Below, in pieces: positions 35,995 through 45,107 of a DNA stretch of 64,000 nucleotides. This DNA comes from Adhaeribacter soli (GTDB lineage Bacteria; Bacteroidota; Bacteroidia; Cytophagales; Hymenobacteraceae). The position numbers and the translations under genes were made by a program. Position 1 is the first letter of the stretch. Each line of letters opens with the position of its first letter. The stretch lies in the NCBI RefSeq assembly GCF_008727925.1, contig NZ_VTWT01000004.1, positions 340,235-404,234 of the forward strand, read 5' to 3'. The notes below the pieces were generated by a model. It had not been told where the DNA came from. It did no database searches and worked only from the letters and a program-made list of their open reading frames with translations.

Positions 35995-37119
35995 ATGAAA
36001 ATAGTACACGTAGTAGAGCCTTTTGCCGCCGGAGTTGCACTTTTTGTAAAATCGCTTACAGAAACAATGCCGGAGGACCTTCATATTATTATTCACGGGG
36101 AGAGAGAACACGTGATGTCTGCTAAAGAAGTGAAGCGTACTTTTCCCAAAGGAAATGTCCGGTTTTTACGCTGGAAATCTGCTCAGCGTTCCATTAATCC
36201 CTTCAAAGATCTCCTGGCATTAAGCGAACTGCACAAAGTTTTACGCCGCCTGAAGCGGAAGAACCTGGTAGATGCCGTGCATCTGCATTCTTCCAAAAGC
36301 GGTTTTTTGGGTCGGATGGCCTGCCGGCTGGCAGGAATTAAAAACGTGATCTATACCCCTAACGGCGCGCCTTTTCTTTCCGGTAAGAATTTCCTGTTCA
36401 ATTTTCTTTATAAGCAGATCGAAAAATTCGGGAATGGCATTGGCGGAAAAGTGGTTTGCTGTTCCGCATCCGAATTACAGGAATACCAGAAGTTAGGAAT
36501 ACAGGCATCTTTTATCAATAACGGCATTTCCCTGAAAGCCTTAGCGTCTGTAAAAAAGCCGAAAACCAAAAACGATAAATTCTGCATTATTACCAGCGGT
36601 CGGATAGAGGAGCAGAAAAACCCGGCATTGTTTAACGAGATTGCAGCTTATTTTTCCGGCTTAAACCAGTTTGAGTTTATCTGGGCCGGCGATGGCCACC
36701 AGCGCGATAAACTGACTGCTGAAAATATTAGCGTAACCGGCTGGTTAAATTCCCAGGAGGTAAGCGATCTGGTAGCCCAGGCCGATATTTATATTTCCAC
36801 CTCTATGTATGAGGGACTTTCCTTCGGGGTGTTGGAAGCATTATCGCTCCGGAAACCTGTACTGCTCAGCAACTGCGTTGGTAATGCCGATGTGGTAAAA
36901 AACGGCATGAACGGCGATATCTTTTCTTCCGAAGCCGATGCCATTGTAAAACTGCTGACCTACTACAATAACCGGGAAATGATCGACGTTATGGGGCAGC
37001 ACGGGCAGGATATCTGCAGCACCGAGTTCGACATGCACCGCAACTTCAAGAGCTACCAGCAATTGTACCGGAATATTCCGGCCGGTGAAATAGATGCCCC
37101 GCGCAAATCAGTAAAATAA
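35995..37119 (+). CDS. Family 4 glycosyltransferase (first gene of polysaccharide operon)
   Basis: The 374-residue protein has a GT-B fold. The N-terminal domain starts MKIVHVVEPFAAGVALFV, with AVHLHSSKSGFLGRMACRLAG. The C-terminal domain has CIITSGRIEEQKNP and the donor-binding SMYEGLSFGVLEAL (E-x7-E), as in retaining GT4 enzymes. It begins a run of seven genes separated by 6-43 bp that ends with an ABC exporter. The next gene starts 7 bp after its stop. It probably adds a hexose to the growing glycan on the cytoplasmic face of the inner membrane. Donor and linkage unknown. Confidence 0.9.
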   Translation: MKIVHVVEPFAAGVALFVKSLTETMPEDLHIIIHGEREHVMSAKEVKRTFPKGNVRFLRWKSAQRSINPFKDLLALSELHKVLRRLKRKNLVDAVHLHSSKSGFLGRMACRLAGIKNVIYTPNGAPFLSGKNFLFNFLYKQIEKFGNGIGGKVVCCSASELQEYQKLGIQASFINNGISLKALASVKKPKTKNDKFCIITSGRIEEQKNPALFNEIAAYFSGLNQFEFIWAGDGHQRDKLTAENISVTGWLNSQEVSDLVAQADIYISTSMYEGLSFGVLEALSLRKPVLLSNCVGNADVVKNGMNGDIFSSEADAIVKLLTYYNNREMIDVMGQHGQDICSTEFDMHRNFKSYQQLYRNIPAGEIDAPRKSVK

Positions 37120-37126
37120 TTCCCCC

Positions 37127-37522
37127 ATGCTTCTGAACAAACTTACTGTTACCCGCAACCCTGCGGCTATTCCGGATGAGCAAACCTCTGCCCATTACCT
37201 GGCCGCTATTAATGAATCGTTGCAGCACTTATCCTATCGCTTCGAAAAAGAACTGACCGATAAGCAATTGCAACTTGAAGCAAAGGATAAGGAAATTAAG
37301 CGCCTGCAGGCTTCTTTCCGGCAGAAAGCCTTACAGATCTCTGAGCTTCACACCGAAATAGAAAACCTGAAACATAATAACGAAGGCCACCGGCAGCTTA
37401 ATACCAAACTGCTCGATGACCTGAGCCGCAAGCAGCAGGAAATTGAGTGGTATAAACGCACTTATGAAAGCCGGAGTTTACTAGGTACGCTGAAAGAGAA
37501 AATTTTTGGAAAAGGCCATTAA
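37127..37522 (+). CDS. Coiled-coil protein in polysaccharide operon (131 aa)
   Basis: There is no enzymatic domain. After ~35 residues the protein is a continuous predicted coiled coil (KELTDKQLQLEAKDKEIKRL, then KALQISELHTEIENLKHNN). It ends with EIEWYKRTYESRSLLGTLKEKIFG. The WYKRT/WYDRT ending recurs in the C-terminal parts of the first GT4-GT2 fusion in the same operon. It lies 7 bp after the GT4 gene and 6 bp before the DXD transferase. A scaffold or length-measuring role is possible, by analogy with the coiled coil of WbdD, but this is inference. No family name is recognised. Confidence 0.7.
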   Translation: MLLNKLTVTRNPAAIPDEQTSAHYLAAINESLQHLSYRFEKELTDKQLQLEAKDKEIKRLQASFRQKALQISELHTEIENLKHNNEGHRQLNTKLLDDLSRKQQEIEWYKRTYESRSLLGTLKEKIFGKGH

Positions 37523-37528
37523 GGTAAC

Positions 37529-38470
37529 ATGATCCCTAAAATTATTCATTATTGTTGGTTTGGCGGGAAGGAAATACCCGAGGAATATGCCGGTTACATT
37601 GCTGAATGGAAACAGTTGCATCCCGGTTGGGAAATTATGCGGTGGGATGAAGAAAACATCGCCGCAGATTCAGCTTATCTTCAAAATGCTATTGCATTAG
37701 GTAACTGGGCTAATTGTAGTAATTATGCGCGGTTAAAGGTTTTGCAGCAATACGGCGGAATTTATTTAGACACCGATATGAAATTGCTTAAACCGCTTGA
37801 TTCTTTTCTGGATAATACCTGCTTTTTAAGCTTTGAATCCGGTTCAGAAAAAGAACCTGCTTTTTTTGTGAACAATGCTGTTTCCGGAAGCGTTGCCGAG
37901 GGCGCTTTTGTAGGTAAATGTTTACAAGAGCTGGAACAAACCTTTACCGGAGACGAGGAAGCCCACCTATCGTCCCCCCATTTAGCAACCAAAGTACTTC
38001 AGGAGTTTTATGGTTTAGAGAAATACGGCGACCAGATGTTAAATGAGGTAAGGCTTTATAATTCAACTGTTTTTTTTCCCTTGCCTTTTGCCCGGGTCTA
38101 CGCCCGGAATAAATATCTGGAATATTGTTCCCCGGAAACCGTTGGTGTGCATATGTGGGCCCGTACCTGGTTGAGCCGGGAAACCATGCTGGCTGCTATT
38201 GACGAGTTGCAAAGCTGGTCGCAGGATCTGGTTACATACATAGAAGACCTGAAAATAGAAAATAACTGGTTAAAAGGAAACCTTCAGGTGGAACAGGAAA
38301 AAGTTAAGCGGCAGGAAGCGCTGAATGAAAAGCTAAAAACCAGACTGAAGAATCTCAAAAAGAAGGTGGAGGAAAAAGAAAGTATTTATCAGCGCCAATT
38401 AAACGAATTGAACCAGAAAATTTTTGTCACCGATCAGGCAGCTTCTAAACTAAATGGTTCAAACAGGTAA
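37529..38470 (+). CDS. DXD-type glycosyltransferase (OCH1/capsule-like) with C-terminal coiled coil
   Basis: The 313-residue protein starts IPKIIHYCWFGGKEIPE, typical of the Gly_transf_sug (PF04488-type) family. It has the metal-binding DTD at residues 81-83 (GGIYLDTDMKLL) and the HMWARTW motif near residue 215. From about residue 225 onward it is a coiled coil (IEDLKIENNWLKGNL, LKTRLKNLKKKVEEKE), which is not part of the catalytic family. It would transfer a sugar, often galactose or mannose in relatives, to a glycan acceptor. The coiled coil is the second such segment in this operon. Confidence 0.87.
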   Translation: MIPKIIHYCWFGGKEIPEEYAGYIAEWKQLHPGWEIMRWDEENIAADSAYLQNAIALGNWANCSNYARLKVLQQYGGIYLDTDMKLLKPLDSFLDNTCFLSFESGSEKEPAFFVNNAVSGSVAEGAFVGKCLQELEQTFTGDEEAHLSSPHLATKVLQEFYGLEKYGDQMLNEVRLYNSTVFFPLPFARVYARNKYLEYCSPETVGVHMWARTWLSRETMLAAIDELQSWSQDLVTYIEDLKIENNWLKGNLQVEQEKVKRQEALNEKLKTRLKNLKKKVEEKESIYQRQLNELNQKIFVTDQAASKLNGSNR

Positions 38471-38513
38471 GCCTGAATATTAAGGGAAAAGCAATTTTAA
38501 GAAAGTATTACGA

Positions 38514-40880
38514 ATGAAATATTGGATCATAACTACTGAATTCCCGCCATTTCATGGAGGAGGTATCAGTACTTATAATTTGCATACCGGTTTAATGTTG
38601 GTTGAAAAAGGGCACCAGGTAACGGTATTTGTCCCTGACAACGGCATAGAGAACGAGCTGCAACAGACAACTTACGAAGGAATAAATGTAATTCGGTTCA
38701 AGCCCGGCAATAAGGAATATTTTAACTATCTGGGGTATACCGCGGCACTAAGTTTTCAGTTTGCCGATTGTGTGCTGAGCGAAATAGAAAAAGCAGGCAA
38801 ACCGGATTATATTGAAACCCAGGATTATCATGGTATTGGGTATTACCTTATTTTAAAAAAGAAGCTTGGTGAAGAAAGCCTGCAGCAAATCCCCATCGTT
38901 TTAACGGCGCATGCTCCTTCGTTTTTCTACCTGAAATGCAACCAGGCGCCCGTATTTATGTTGCCGGATTACTGGACCGGCGAAATGGAAAAATGGACGA
39001 TGCAGGCCGCAGATATTTTATTATCGCCCAGCCAGTACTTGTTAGATAATGTAGCCGACGATTTAAATGGTATTCATAAAAAGTATCACGTTGTCCGCAA
39101 CCCGTACAAGAACCTGATCGATAAGGCGGGTGCCAAGACTTTCGGCCGGGAAGATATTGTTTTCTTTGGTAAGCTAACTTTCCAGAAAGGCGGACTTCAG
39201 TTGCTCTCTTTCATGCGGAATTTATGGGACGAAGGCTGCGAAAAGAAAATCAGTTTTATCGGCGACGATCACTATTTCGAGCCAAAGCAAACCATGATGA
39301 AGGAGTTTCTGATCAAGAAATTCCAGCAGTATTATAAGAAAGGCTTATTTACATTTGAAGGGAAACTGAACTTAGAAGAACTGGATCTGCGCCTTGCCAA
39401 AGCTTCCCTTATTATTGTGCCTAGCATTGTAGACAATTTCCCATATGCGGTAGTTGAGAGCATGCTTACGAAAAACGTACTTTTAATTTCCGACGGCGGC
39501 GGCCAGCGGGAAATGGTAGAAGACGGAAAATCGGGCTTTGTTTACCAGTGTGGAAATTACGAAAGCTTTAAAGTGAAATTTCTGGAAGCTACAGCGCTAA
39601 CGAAGGAAACTTCCTTTGAAATGGGCCAGGAAGCAAACCGGAGAATTGCCTCACTTTGTAATTACGATGCAGTTTATGCCCATAAAAACAGCGTTCTAAA
39701 AGCGTATTCCGAAACCCGACAAACCCCGTATTTCCCATTTGTGTACGAGTTGCCCAAAAGTGAATACTGGCAGAAAGGTAAGGTAGAGCAAGGTAAGCTT
39801 TCTATAGTTGTGCCTTATTACAATACCGGAGATTATATTGCCGAAACCATTCAGAATATTTATGAAACGGCTTATCTGAACAAGGAGGTTATTGTAGTAA
39901 ATGATGGCAGTGACGATGAAGAAAGTATTACAGTTTTAGATGAGTTGCAAAAACGCTATGGTTTTACGGTTATAAATCAGAAAAACATGGGTCTGGCAGA
40001 GGCCCGGAATACTGGTGTCCGTAATGCGGCCGGCGAGTTTATTGCCTTTTTGGATGCTGATGATAAATTACATCCGGAATTCTATTCCAGGAGCATTAAA
40101 ATACTAAAGCAATACGCGAACTTAAGTTTTGTTTCGAGCTGGGTGCAGTATTTCGACAGCAGCCAGGGCATTTGGCCGGCACAGAATCCGGAACCTCCTT
40201 ATCTGCTCCTTGCCAACATGGTTAACGCCGGTTTCCTTTGCCGGAAAATGGATTATCTGAATTTTGGGCTGAATGACCATGCCTTTGAGTATGGCATGGA
40301 AGACTACGATGCTAATTTATCTTTAATGGAGCATGGTTGCCGCGGCGTGATAATTCCGGAACCATTGTATTACTACCGGATCCATGCGGCTTCCATGGCC
40401 AGAGGGTTTAATAAGTTCAACCGCCTGTATTCTTATAGAACGCTATCGGCTAAGCATAAAAAACTGCTGGAGAAGTTTGCCTACCAAACCTACAACTTAT
40501 TGCAGGCAAACGGACCATCTTACCTTTACGACAACCCGACTTTAAAACCAGCCACCGATATTCAGGAATACCGCAAAAGGATTGAGGATCTGGAGATTGC
40601 CATTGGCTGGTACGACCGCACCTTAAAATACAAGGAACAATTACTGGAAAATTACGAAACAAACGGGGGAGCACCGGAGCCTGTTAATAATGAACCTGTT
40701 TTATTAGTGGAGGAGCTAAGCGCCAGAGAGCTGGTTTCAAACCTTAATAAGAATTATGATGAACTAAAGTCCTGGTATCATAAGGAATACGAAGTTCTAC
40801 CGATCTGGTACAAACGGGTGGGTCATTTAATTAAAGCATTTCAAGGCAAACGTTCATTCAAATCCCTGATTAAGAAGTAA
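38514..40880 (+). CDS. Bifunctional GT4-GT2 fusion glycosyltransferase 1
   Basis: The protein has 788 residues in two complete enzymes. Residues 1 to ~400 are a GT-B/GT4 unit (WIITTEFPPFHGGGISTYN, FFGKLTFQKGG, PSIVDNFPYAVVESML). From about residue 428 there is a GT-A/GT2 unit (LSIVVPYYNTGDYIAETI, VVNDGSDDEE, FLDADDKLH, GMEDYDANLSL). A C-terminal helical tail contains IEDLEIAIGWYDRTLKYKEQ and WYHKEYEVLPIWYKRVG, echoing the WYKRT motif of the coiled-coil protein. Two linked transferases usually make a repeating disaccharide. A paralogue of the same layout follows 10 bp downstream. Confidence 0.88.
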   Translation: MKYWIITTEFPPFHGGGISTYNLHTGLMLVEKGHQVTVFVPDNGIENELQQTTYEGINVIRFKPGNKEYFNYLGYTAALSFQFADCVLSEIEKAGKPDYIETQDYHGIGYYLILKKKLGEESLQQIPIVLTAHAPSFFYLKCNQAPVFMLPDYWTGEMEKWTMQAADILLSPSQYLLDNVADDLNGIHKKYHVVRNPYKNLIDKAGAKTFGREDIVFFGKLTFQKGGLQLLSFMRNLWDEGCEKKISFIGDDHYFEPKQTMMKEFLIKKFQQYYKKGLFTFEGKLNLEELDLRLAKASLIIVPSIVDNFPYAVVESMLTKNVLLISDGGGQREMVEDGKSGFVYQCGNYESFKVKFLEATALTKETSFEMGQEANRRIASLCNYDAVYAHKNSVLKAYSETRQTPYFPFVYELPKSEYWQKGKVEQGKLSIVVPYYNTGDYIAETIQNIYETAYLNKEVIVVNDGSDDEESITVLDELQKRYGFTVINQKNMGLAEARNTGVRNAAGEFIAFLDADDKLHPEFYSRSIKILKQYANLSFVSSWVQYFDSSQGIWPAQNPEPPYLLLANMVNAGFLCRKMDYLNFGLNDHAFEYGMEDYDANLSLMEHGCRGVIIPEPLYYYRIHAASMARGFNKFNRLYSYRTLSAKHKKLLEKFAYQTYNLLQANGPSYLYDNPTLKPATDIQEYRKRIEDLEIAIGWYDRTLKYKEQLLENYETNGGAPEPVNNEPVLLVEELSARELVSNLNKNYDELKSWYHKEYEVLPIWYKRVGHLIKAFQGKRSFKSLIKK

Positions 40881-40890
40881 CCAAATTAGA

Positions 40891-43056
40891 ATGAAGTACT
40901 GGCTTTTAACAACTGAATTTCCTCCGTTCTATGGCGGCGGTATAAGTACCTACTGCAAATACACGGCTGAAATGTTCCAAAAGCAGGGGCATGAGGTTAC
41001 CGTATTTGTGCAGGATTATACCGTGCAGCACGTTGCGGAAACGCTGGTTAATGGCGTGCGGGTAATCCGGTTTTTGCCGCGACAAACCAAAGCAAATGAA
41101 TTCTTCGGGTACAATGCCGCCCTGAGCTACGAATTTGCTGAAATCGTAAAGCAGTACATATTAAAAGAGGGCCAGCCCGATGTAATAGAAGCCCAGGAAT
41201 ATACCGGAATTGCTTATTACCTGCAGCATTTTAAACTCCTGGGCTACCCCGAATTCAAGGATCTTACCATCCTGATCACCTGCCACGCCCCTGAATTTTT
41301 GTACCTGGAATATAACCACGTGCCGGTTTATAAATTTCCGGTTTACTGGATCGCCCAGATGGAGAAGTTCAGCATCCGGGCAGCGGATATTCTGGTAGCG
41401 CCGAGCCGGTACATTATGGCTGAAACCAGCAAACGGATGCATTGGGAAGGGGTGAATGAATTTTACCTGCCTAACCCAATCGAGTCGCCGGCCTTACAAT
41501 TAGAAAAAATTCCTGAATTTGAGGGATTTAGGATTGTTTGTTTCGGGAAACTGGCAGCCCTTAAAGGTACACTCAAACTACTTCAGTATTTCGATGAATT
41601 ATGGAAGGAAGGTTTTAAGCATCCTTTGCATATTGTAGGCGGTACCCAGCTTATGTTTCACCCGGAAGGAGTAACCATGGGTGATCTGGTAGCCCAAAAA
41701 TATAAGAAGTATCTGGAAGCAGGTTTGTTGAAACTGCACGGAGAAATGCCACCCGCAAATGCTAAGGATTTTCTTAAAAAAGCGCACGTGGTATTGGTGC
41801 CGAGCCTGGTAGATAATTTGCCATATACGGTGCTCGAAGCCATGAGCCTGGGAAAGGTGGTGCTGGCATCGAAACAAGGCGGTCAAAGTGAAGTGATCAC
41901 CAACGGAGAGGACGGCTTCCTGTTCGACCATAATATTCCCGGAGATTTTAAAAAGAAGCTATCCGAAATTCTTAACCTTTCTTCGGAGGAAGTAAAGCAA
42001 ATCGGTGCCCGGGCTAGTCAGACGATCCGCAAAAATTATCACCCGGAAGCTATTTATCCGCAGAAGATGAAACTCATTGAAGGGTTTCTGGCTGATAAAA
42101 AAAAGAAGGCCATTTTCCCGTTCGTCGAACCGATCAAAGTAAAACCTTTCTCTGTGCCGGTTGCTCAGGCGGAAAATGAAATGCTGTCGGTAGTGATTCC
42201 CTTTTACAATATGGGGGCTTACATAGAGGATTGTGTACGGTCGGTGCTGGCATCGGAATACGAACCGAAAGAAGTGCTGATCGTTGACGATGGCAGTACG
42301 GAACAAAGCAGCATCGATAAACTTGCCGCAATAGAAGAAAAATATCCGGTTACGGTTTTCAGGAAAAAGAATGAAGGCTTATCGCTAACCCGCAACTATG
42401 GCGCTTCCAGAGCCAAAGGCGGTTTTATGGCTTTTCTCGATGCGGACGATACCGTAGAACCAAGCTATTACAGCAAAGCCATTAACGTGTTAAACCGTTA
42501 TGAAAATGTGCATTTTGTAGGTTGCTGGGTTAACTACTTCGAAGGAGCAAATGCCATCTGGCCGGCTTTAACTCCGGAGCCGCCTTATCTGCTTTTTCAT
42601 AATATGGTAAACAGTAGCGCTTTGGTATATAAAACTGCCTCGTTCCTGAGCAAAGGCCAAAACGATCCGGAATTGATTTACGGCATGGAAGATTGGGACA
42701 GCGTAATTGGGATGGTAGCGAATGGCTTAGGCGGGGTGGTGTTGCCGGAGGTGCTGTACAATTACCGGGTGCGGAAAAACTCCATGGCCAGGGCTTTTAC
42801 GAAAGTCAAAAAATTGTATTTGCACAAATACATAACCGAAAAGCACGCAGATTTCTACAAACAGTATGCGGTAGAACTTACCCACTTGTATAACAGCAAC
42901 GGCAGCGGGCTGGACCTCGACAACCCAACGATTGAGCCACCTTCAGGGATCTTATCGGCTTTGCCAAACGCCATGAAAGAGCGGATCGTTTCCCGGATAA
43001 AGCGCAATAAGCTGTTGCGGTCCGTTGCCTATAAAATCTATAAAAAAATTAATTAA
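40891..43056 (+). CDS. Bifunctional GT4-GT2 fusion glycosyltransferase 2
   Basis: This 721-residue paralogue of the preceding gene has the same order of domains: GT4 (LLTTEFPPFYGGGISTYCKY, CFGKLAALKGTLKLLQYFDE, PSLVDNLPYTVLEAMSL), then GT2 from ~431 (LSVVIPFYNMGAYIEDC, IVDDGSTEQ, FLDADDTVE, GMEDWDSVIGM). It lacks the long helical tail of paralogue 1 and ends in a basic stretch (MKERIVSRIKRNKLLRSVAY) that could bind the membrane. The tandem pair suggests duplication followed by specialisation. It overlaps no neighbour; the ABC permease starts 6 bp later. Confidence 0.88.
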   Translation: MKYWLLTTEFPPFYGGGISTYCKYTAEMFQKQGHEVTVFVQDYTVQHVAETLVNGVRVIRFLPRQTKANEFFGYNAALSYEFAEIVKQYILKEGQPDVIEAQEYTGIAYYLQHFKLLGYPEFKDLTILITCHAPEFLYLEYNHVPVYKFPVYWIAQMEKFSIRAADILVAPSRYIMAETSKRMHWEGVNEFYLPNPIESPALQLEKIPEFEGFRIVCFGKLAALKGTLKLLQYFDELWKEGFKHPLHIVGGTQLMFHPEGVTMGDLVAQKYKKYLEAGLLKLHGEMPPANAKDFLKKAHVVLVPSLVDNLPYTVLEAMSLGKVVLASKQGGQSEVITNGEDGFLFDHNIPGDFKKKLSEILNLSSEEVKQIGARASQTIRKNYHPEAIYPQKMKLIEGFLADKKKKAIFPFVEPIKVKPFSVPVAQAENEMLSVVIPFYNMGAYIEDCVRSVLASEYEPKEVLIVDDGSTEQSSIDKLAAIEEKYPVTVFRKKNEGLSLTRNYGASRAKGGFMAFLDADDTVEPSYYSKAINVLNRYENVHFVGCWVNYFEGANAIWPALTPEPPYLLFHNMVNSSALVYKTASFLSKGQNDPELIYGMEDWDSVIGMVANGLGGVVLPEVLYNYRVRKNSMARAFTKVKKLYLHKYITEKHADFYKQYAVELTHLYNSNGSGLDLDNPTIEPPSGILSALPNAMKERIVSRIKRNKLLRSVAYKIYKKIN

Positions 43057-43062
43057 GCATAC

Positions 43063-43860
43063 ATGATTAACCAGATTACCTTACCCAAAGCTTTTTATTC
43101 TAACAAACTCGAACGCTTGTGGCTGCTTGCAAAGATCGAATTTAAGCTTCGGTATTACGAAAACAACTTAGGCTTGCTGTGGGCGCTCTTAAAGCCACTC
43201 ATGGATGTGGCCATTTATTACATCGTGTTCAAAACGATCTTAAAAACCGATCTCGAAGCTTTTGCCTCTTACCTTTTTGTTGGTTTAATTTTATGGAATT
43301 TCTTTCTGGAAAGCACTGCCGGAACCATCCAGATCTTACAGACCAAAAAATACCTGTACGAATACAGCAACATGAACAAGCTGGAGATCTACATCTCCAC
43401 GCTGCTGAGCAATTCCATCGGGTTCTTTTTTAACCTTGTAATGTTCATCCTGTTCTTTAACTTCGTAGAGGCAGATTCTTACGGCTTAAGCGCTTTAAAT
43501 CTCTGGATCATTCCCATCTTTATAAACCTGTTTATCTTATCGCTGGGCTTATCGTTTATCCTTTCAAGCATTTATATTTTTGCGAAAGATATTACCCAGA
43601 TCTGGCAGGTATTCACTTCAGGCTTATTCTTTTTATCTCCGATCTTTTACAAATTTTCTTTATTCACCGAAGCGCTGCCAAATTTCGAATACATAAACCC
43701 GGTAGCCGGCATTATTATAAACGCCCGTAATGTGCTCATGTACCAGCAGCTTCCAAACATGGAGCTTTTCATCTTCGATTTTGGGTACGCCTTTTTTGTT
43801 TTGTTTTTAGGGCTTATTATGTTGAACAAATTAGGAGCGAAAGCTGCGGAAAAACTTTAA
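43063..43860 (+). CDS. ABC-2 type polysaccharide export permease (Wzm-like)
   Basis: The 265-residue protein has about six membrane segments. It shows the family-typical amphipathic N-terminal region (LWLLAKIEFKLRYYENNLGLLWALLKPLMD) and the C-terminal block SPIFYKFSLF...NPVAGIIINARNVL. Together with the ATPase gene 6 bp downstream it should form the transporter that moves a finished lipid-linked glycan across the inner membrane. It is the penultimate gene of the operon. The choice between O-antigen and capsule or teichoic-type export cannot be made from the permease. Confidence 0.9.
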   Translation: MINQITLPKAFYSNKLERLWLLAKIEFKLRYYENNLGLLWALLKPLMDVAIYYIVFKTILKTDLEAFASYLFVGLILWNFFLESTAGTIQILQTKKYLYEYSNMNKLEIYISTLLSNSIGFFFNLVMFILFFNFVEADSYGLSALNLWIIPIFINLFILSLGLSFILSSIYIFAKDITQIWQVFTSGLFFLSPIFYKFSLFTEALPNFEYINPVAGIIINARNVLMYQQLPNMELFIFDFGYAFFVLFLGLIMLNKLGAKAAEKL

Positions 43861-43866
43861 TTAACG

Positions 43867-44601
43867 ATGGAAAAGGAGATAGCAATTAAAGCCCGGAATA
43901 TCAGCAAAACGTTTCATATTTCGGAAGACAGTCATAATACGGTAAAGCACCGCTTATTCAACTTGTTTAACCCGCCGCGCAGCCGCGAAGTCCCGGCCCT
44001 GAAAAGCCTTTCGCTGGAAATTAAAAAGGGCGAGTGCATTGGTTTGCTGGGCCGGAACGGTTCCGGAAAATCGACCCTGGTGAAACTGCTGGCCGGTGTT
44101 TACCCCACCGATAGCGGGTACGTAAACATTAAAGGTTCTACCATGCTCATGAACCTGGGCGTGGGCATGAGCCACGAGCTTACCGCACGCGAAAATATTT
44201 ACGTTTCCGGTTCTGTTTTAGGTTTGAAGATAAAAGAAGTAGATGCCCTGTTCGATAAGATCGTTTCGTTCGCCGAACTGGAAGAATTCATCGATACCAA
44301 AATCAAATTCTTTTCTTCGGGCATGGTGGCACGCCTTGGTTTTTCGATTGCCGTAAATGCGGGCGCCGACGTCATGTTCCTGGACGAGATCTTTGCCGTA
44401 GGGGATGCCAAGTTTCAGGAAAAGGCGGTAAAGGTTTTTGAAAGTTCCTGGATCGAAGGGCGCACGGTAATTCTGGTAAGCCACTCCATGGAAACGATCC
44501 GGCAGTATTGCCACCGGGCCGCTTACATGAAAAAAGGAGAACTGAAATATTTCGGCGACACCGGCACGGCAATTGATATGTACCTGGCCGATAACCAGTA
44601 A
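43867..44601 (+). CDS. Polysaccharide ABC transporter ATPase (Wzt/TagH-like, no carbohydrate-binding domain)
   Basis: The 244-residue protein has Walker A GRNGSGKST (62-70), signature FFSSGMVARLGFSIAV (149-163), Walker B VMFLDE (169-173) and the switch His in SHSMET. The CxGLLGRNGSGKST and AVGDAKFQEK stretches are typical of polysaccharide exporters. It stops right after the nucleotide-binding domain, so it lacks the C-terminal carbohydrate-binding module by which some Wzt proteins recognise capped O-antigen. Chain length must then be set elsewhere. It is the last gene of the operon and is followed by a terminator. Confidence 0.92.
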   Translation: MEKEIAIKARNISKTFHISEDSHNTVKHRLFNLFNPPRSREVPALKSLSLEIKKGECIGLLGRNGSGKSTLVKLLAGVYPTDSGYVNIKGSTMLMNLGVGMSHELTARENIYVSGSVLGLKIKEVDALFDKIVSFAELEEFIDTKIKFFSSGMVARLGFSIAVNAGADVMFLDEIFAVGDAKFQEKAVKVFESSWIEGRTVILVSHSMETIRQYCHRAAYMKKGELKYFGDTGTAIDMYLADNQ

Positions 44602-44623
44602 ACCGGAAAAAAAATGACCCATA

Positions 44624-44663
44624 AAAAGGGGCTGTCTCAAAAGTCGAGGCAGCCCCTTTTTTT
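44624..44663 (+). terminator. Terminator of the polysaccharide operon
   Basis: An 11-bp stem GGGGCTGTCTC/GAGGCAGCCCC (one T-G pair, 7-base loop) is followed by seven T residues, ~25 bp after the ATPase stop. Confidence 0.9.
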
Positions 44664-44783
44664 ATGAGTTCCGCCAACACAATTTCACAGTGTTTAGGCT
44701 GCCTTACCGGGGAAAGGATAAAGTGCTCAGGAAATCAGAAATAGGTTTCCAATATAAAATTCTATCCTTTGCCAATTTGAAAT

Positions 44784-44900
44784 GCTAGTGCTCGACCAAA
44801 TTAATTATTAGAATTTGCTTGACGGGATTTGTAATCCCGTCTTAACCGAGCTGTGGGATTTGTAATCCCACCTTCTAAAAATTAAATTGGAAATGCACTA
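44784..44900 (-). repeat. MITE-like element, copy B (117 bp)
   Basis: Inverted copy of the element at 4176-4308. It has the same terminal TAGTGC sequences and the same two internal palindromes (GGGATTTGTAATCCC cores). It lacks the 16-bp tandem duplication of copy A and so probably represents the original form. Confidence 0.75.
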
Positions 44901-44921
44901 AGCTTTCTCCTAAAATACACC

Positions 44922-45086
44922 TGTCATGGTGCCTGTCCCGGGGCATCTCGGGGAGCGGCAGCGAAGGACCTTGGTGACTATCAGCAGAAAAGCCAGAAAT
45001 AACAGTTTTGCTTCTTCACGACGATTTGTTTCAGAGCCACGCTCGCCAGTTTCGCACTTCCGTGCTCACTTGTGCTCAACATGACA
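44922..45086. repeat. TGTCAT-ended inverted-repeat element (165 bp)
   Basis: The element starts TGTCATGGTGCC and ends CTCAACATGACA. The end sequences resemble 61998-62933 (interrupted by an IS) and the short element at 8465-8527. It is non-coding and lies between the polysaccharide operon terminator and the minus-strand ligase gene. Confidence 0.5.
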
Positions 45087-45107
45087 TTATTATTTAAAAG
45101 AAAACTT

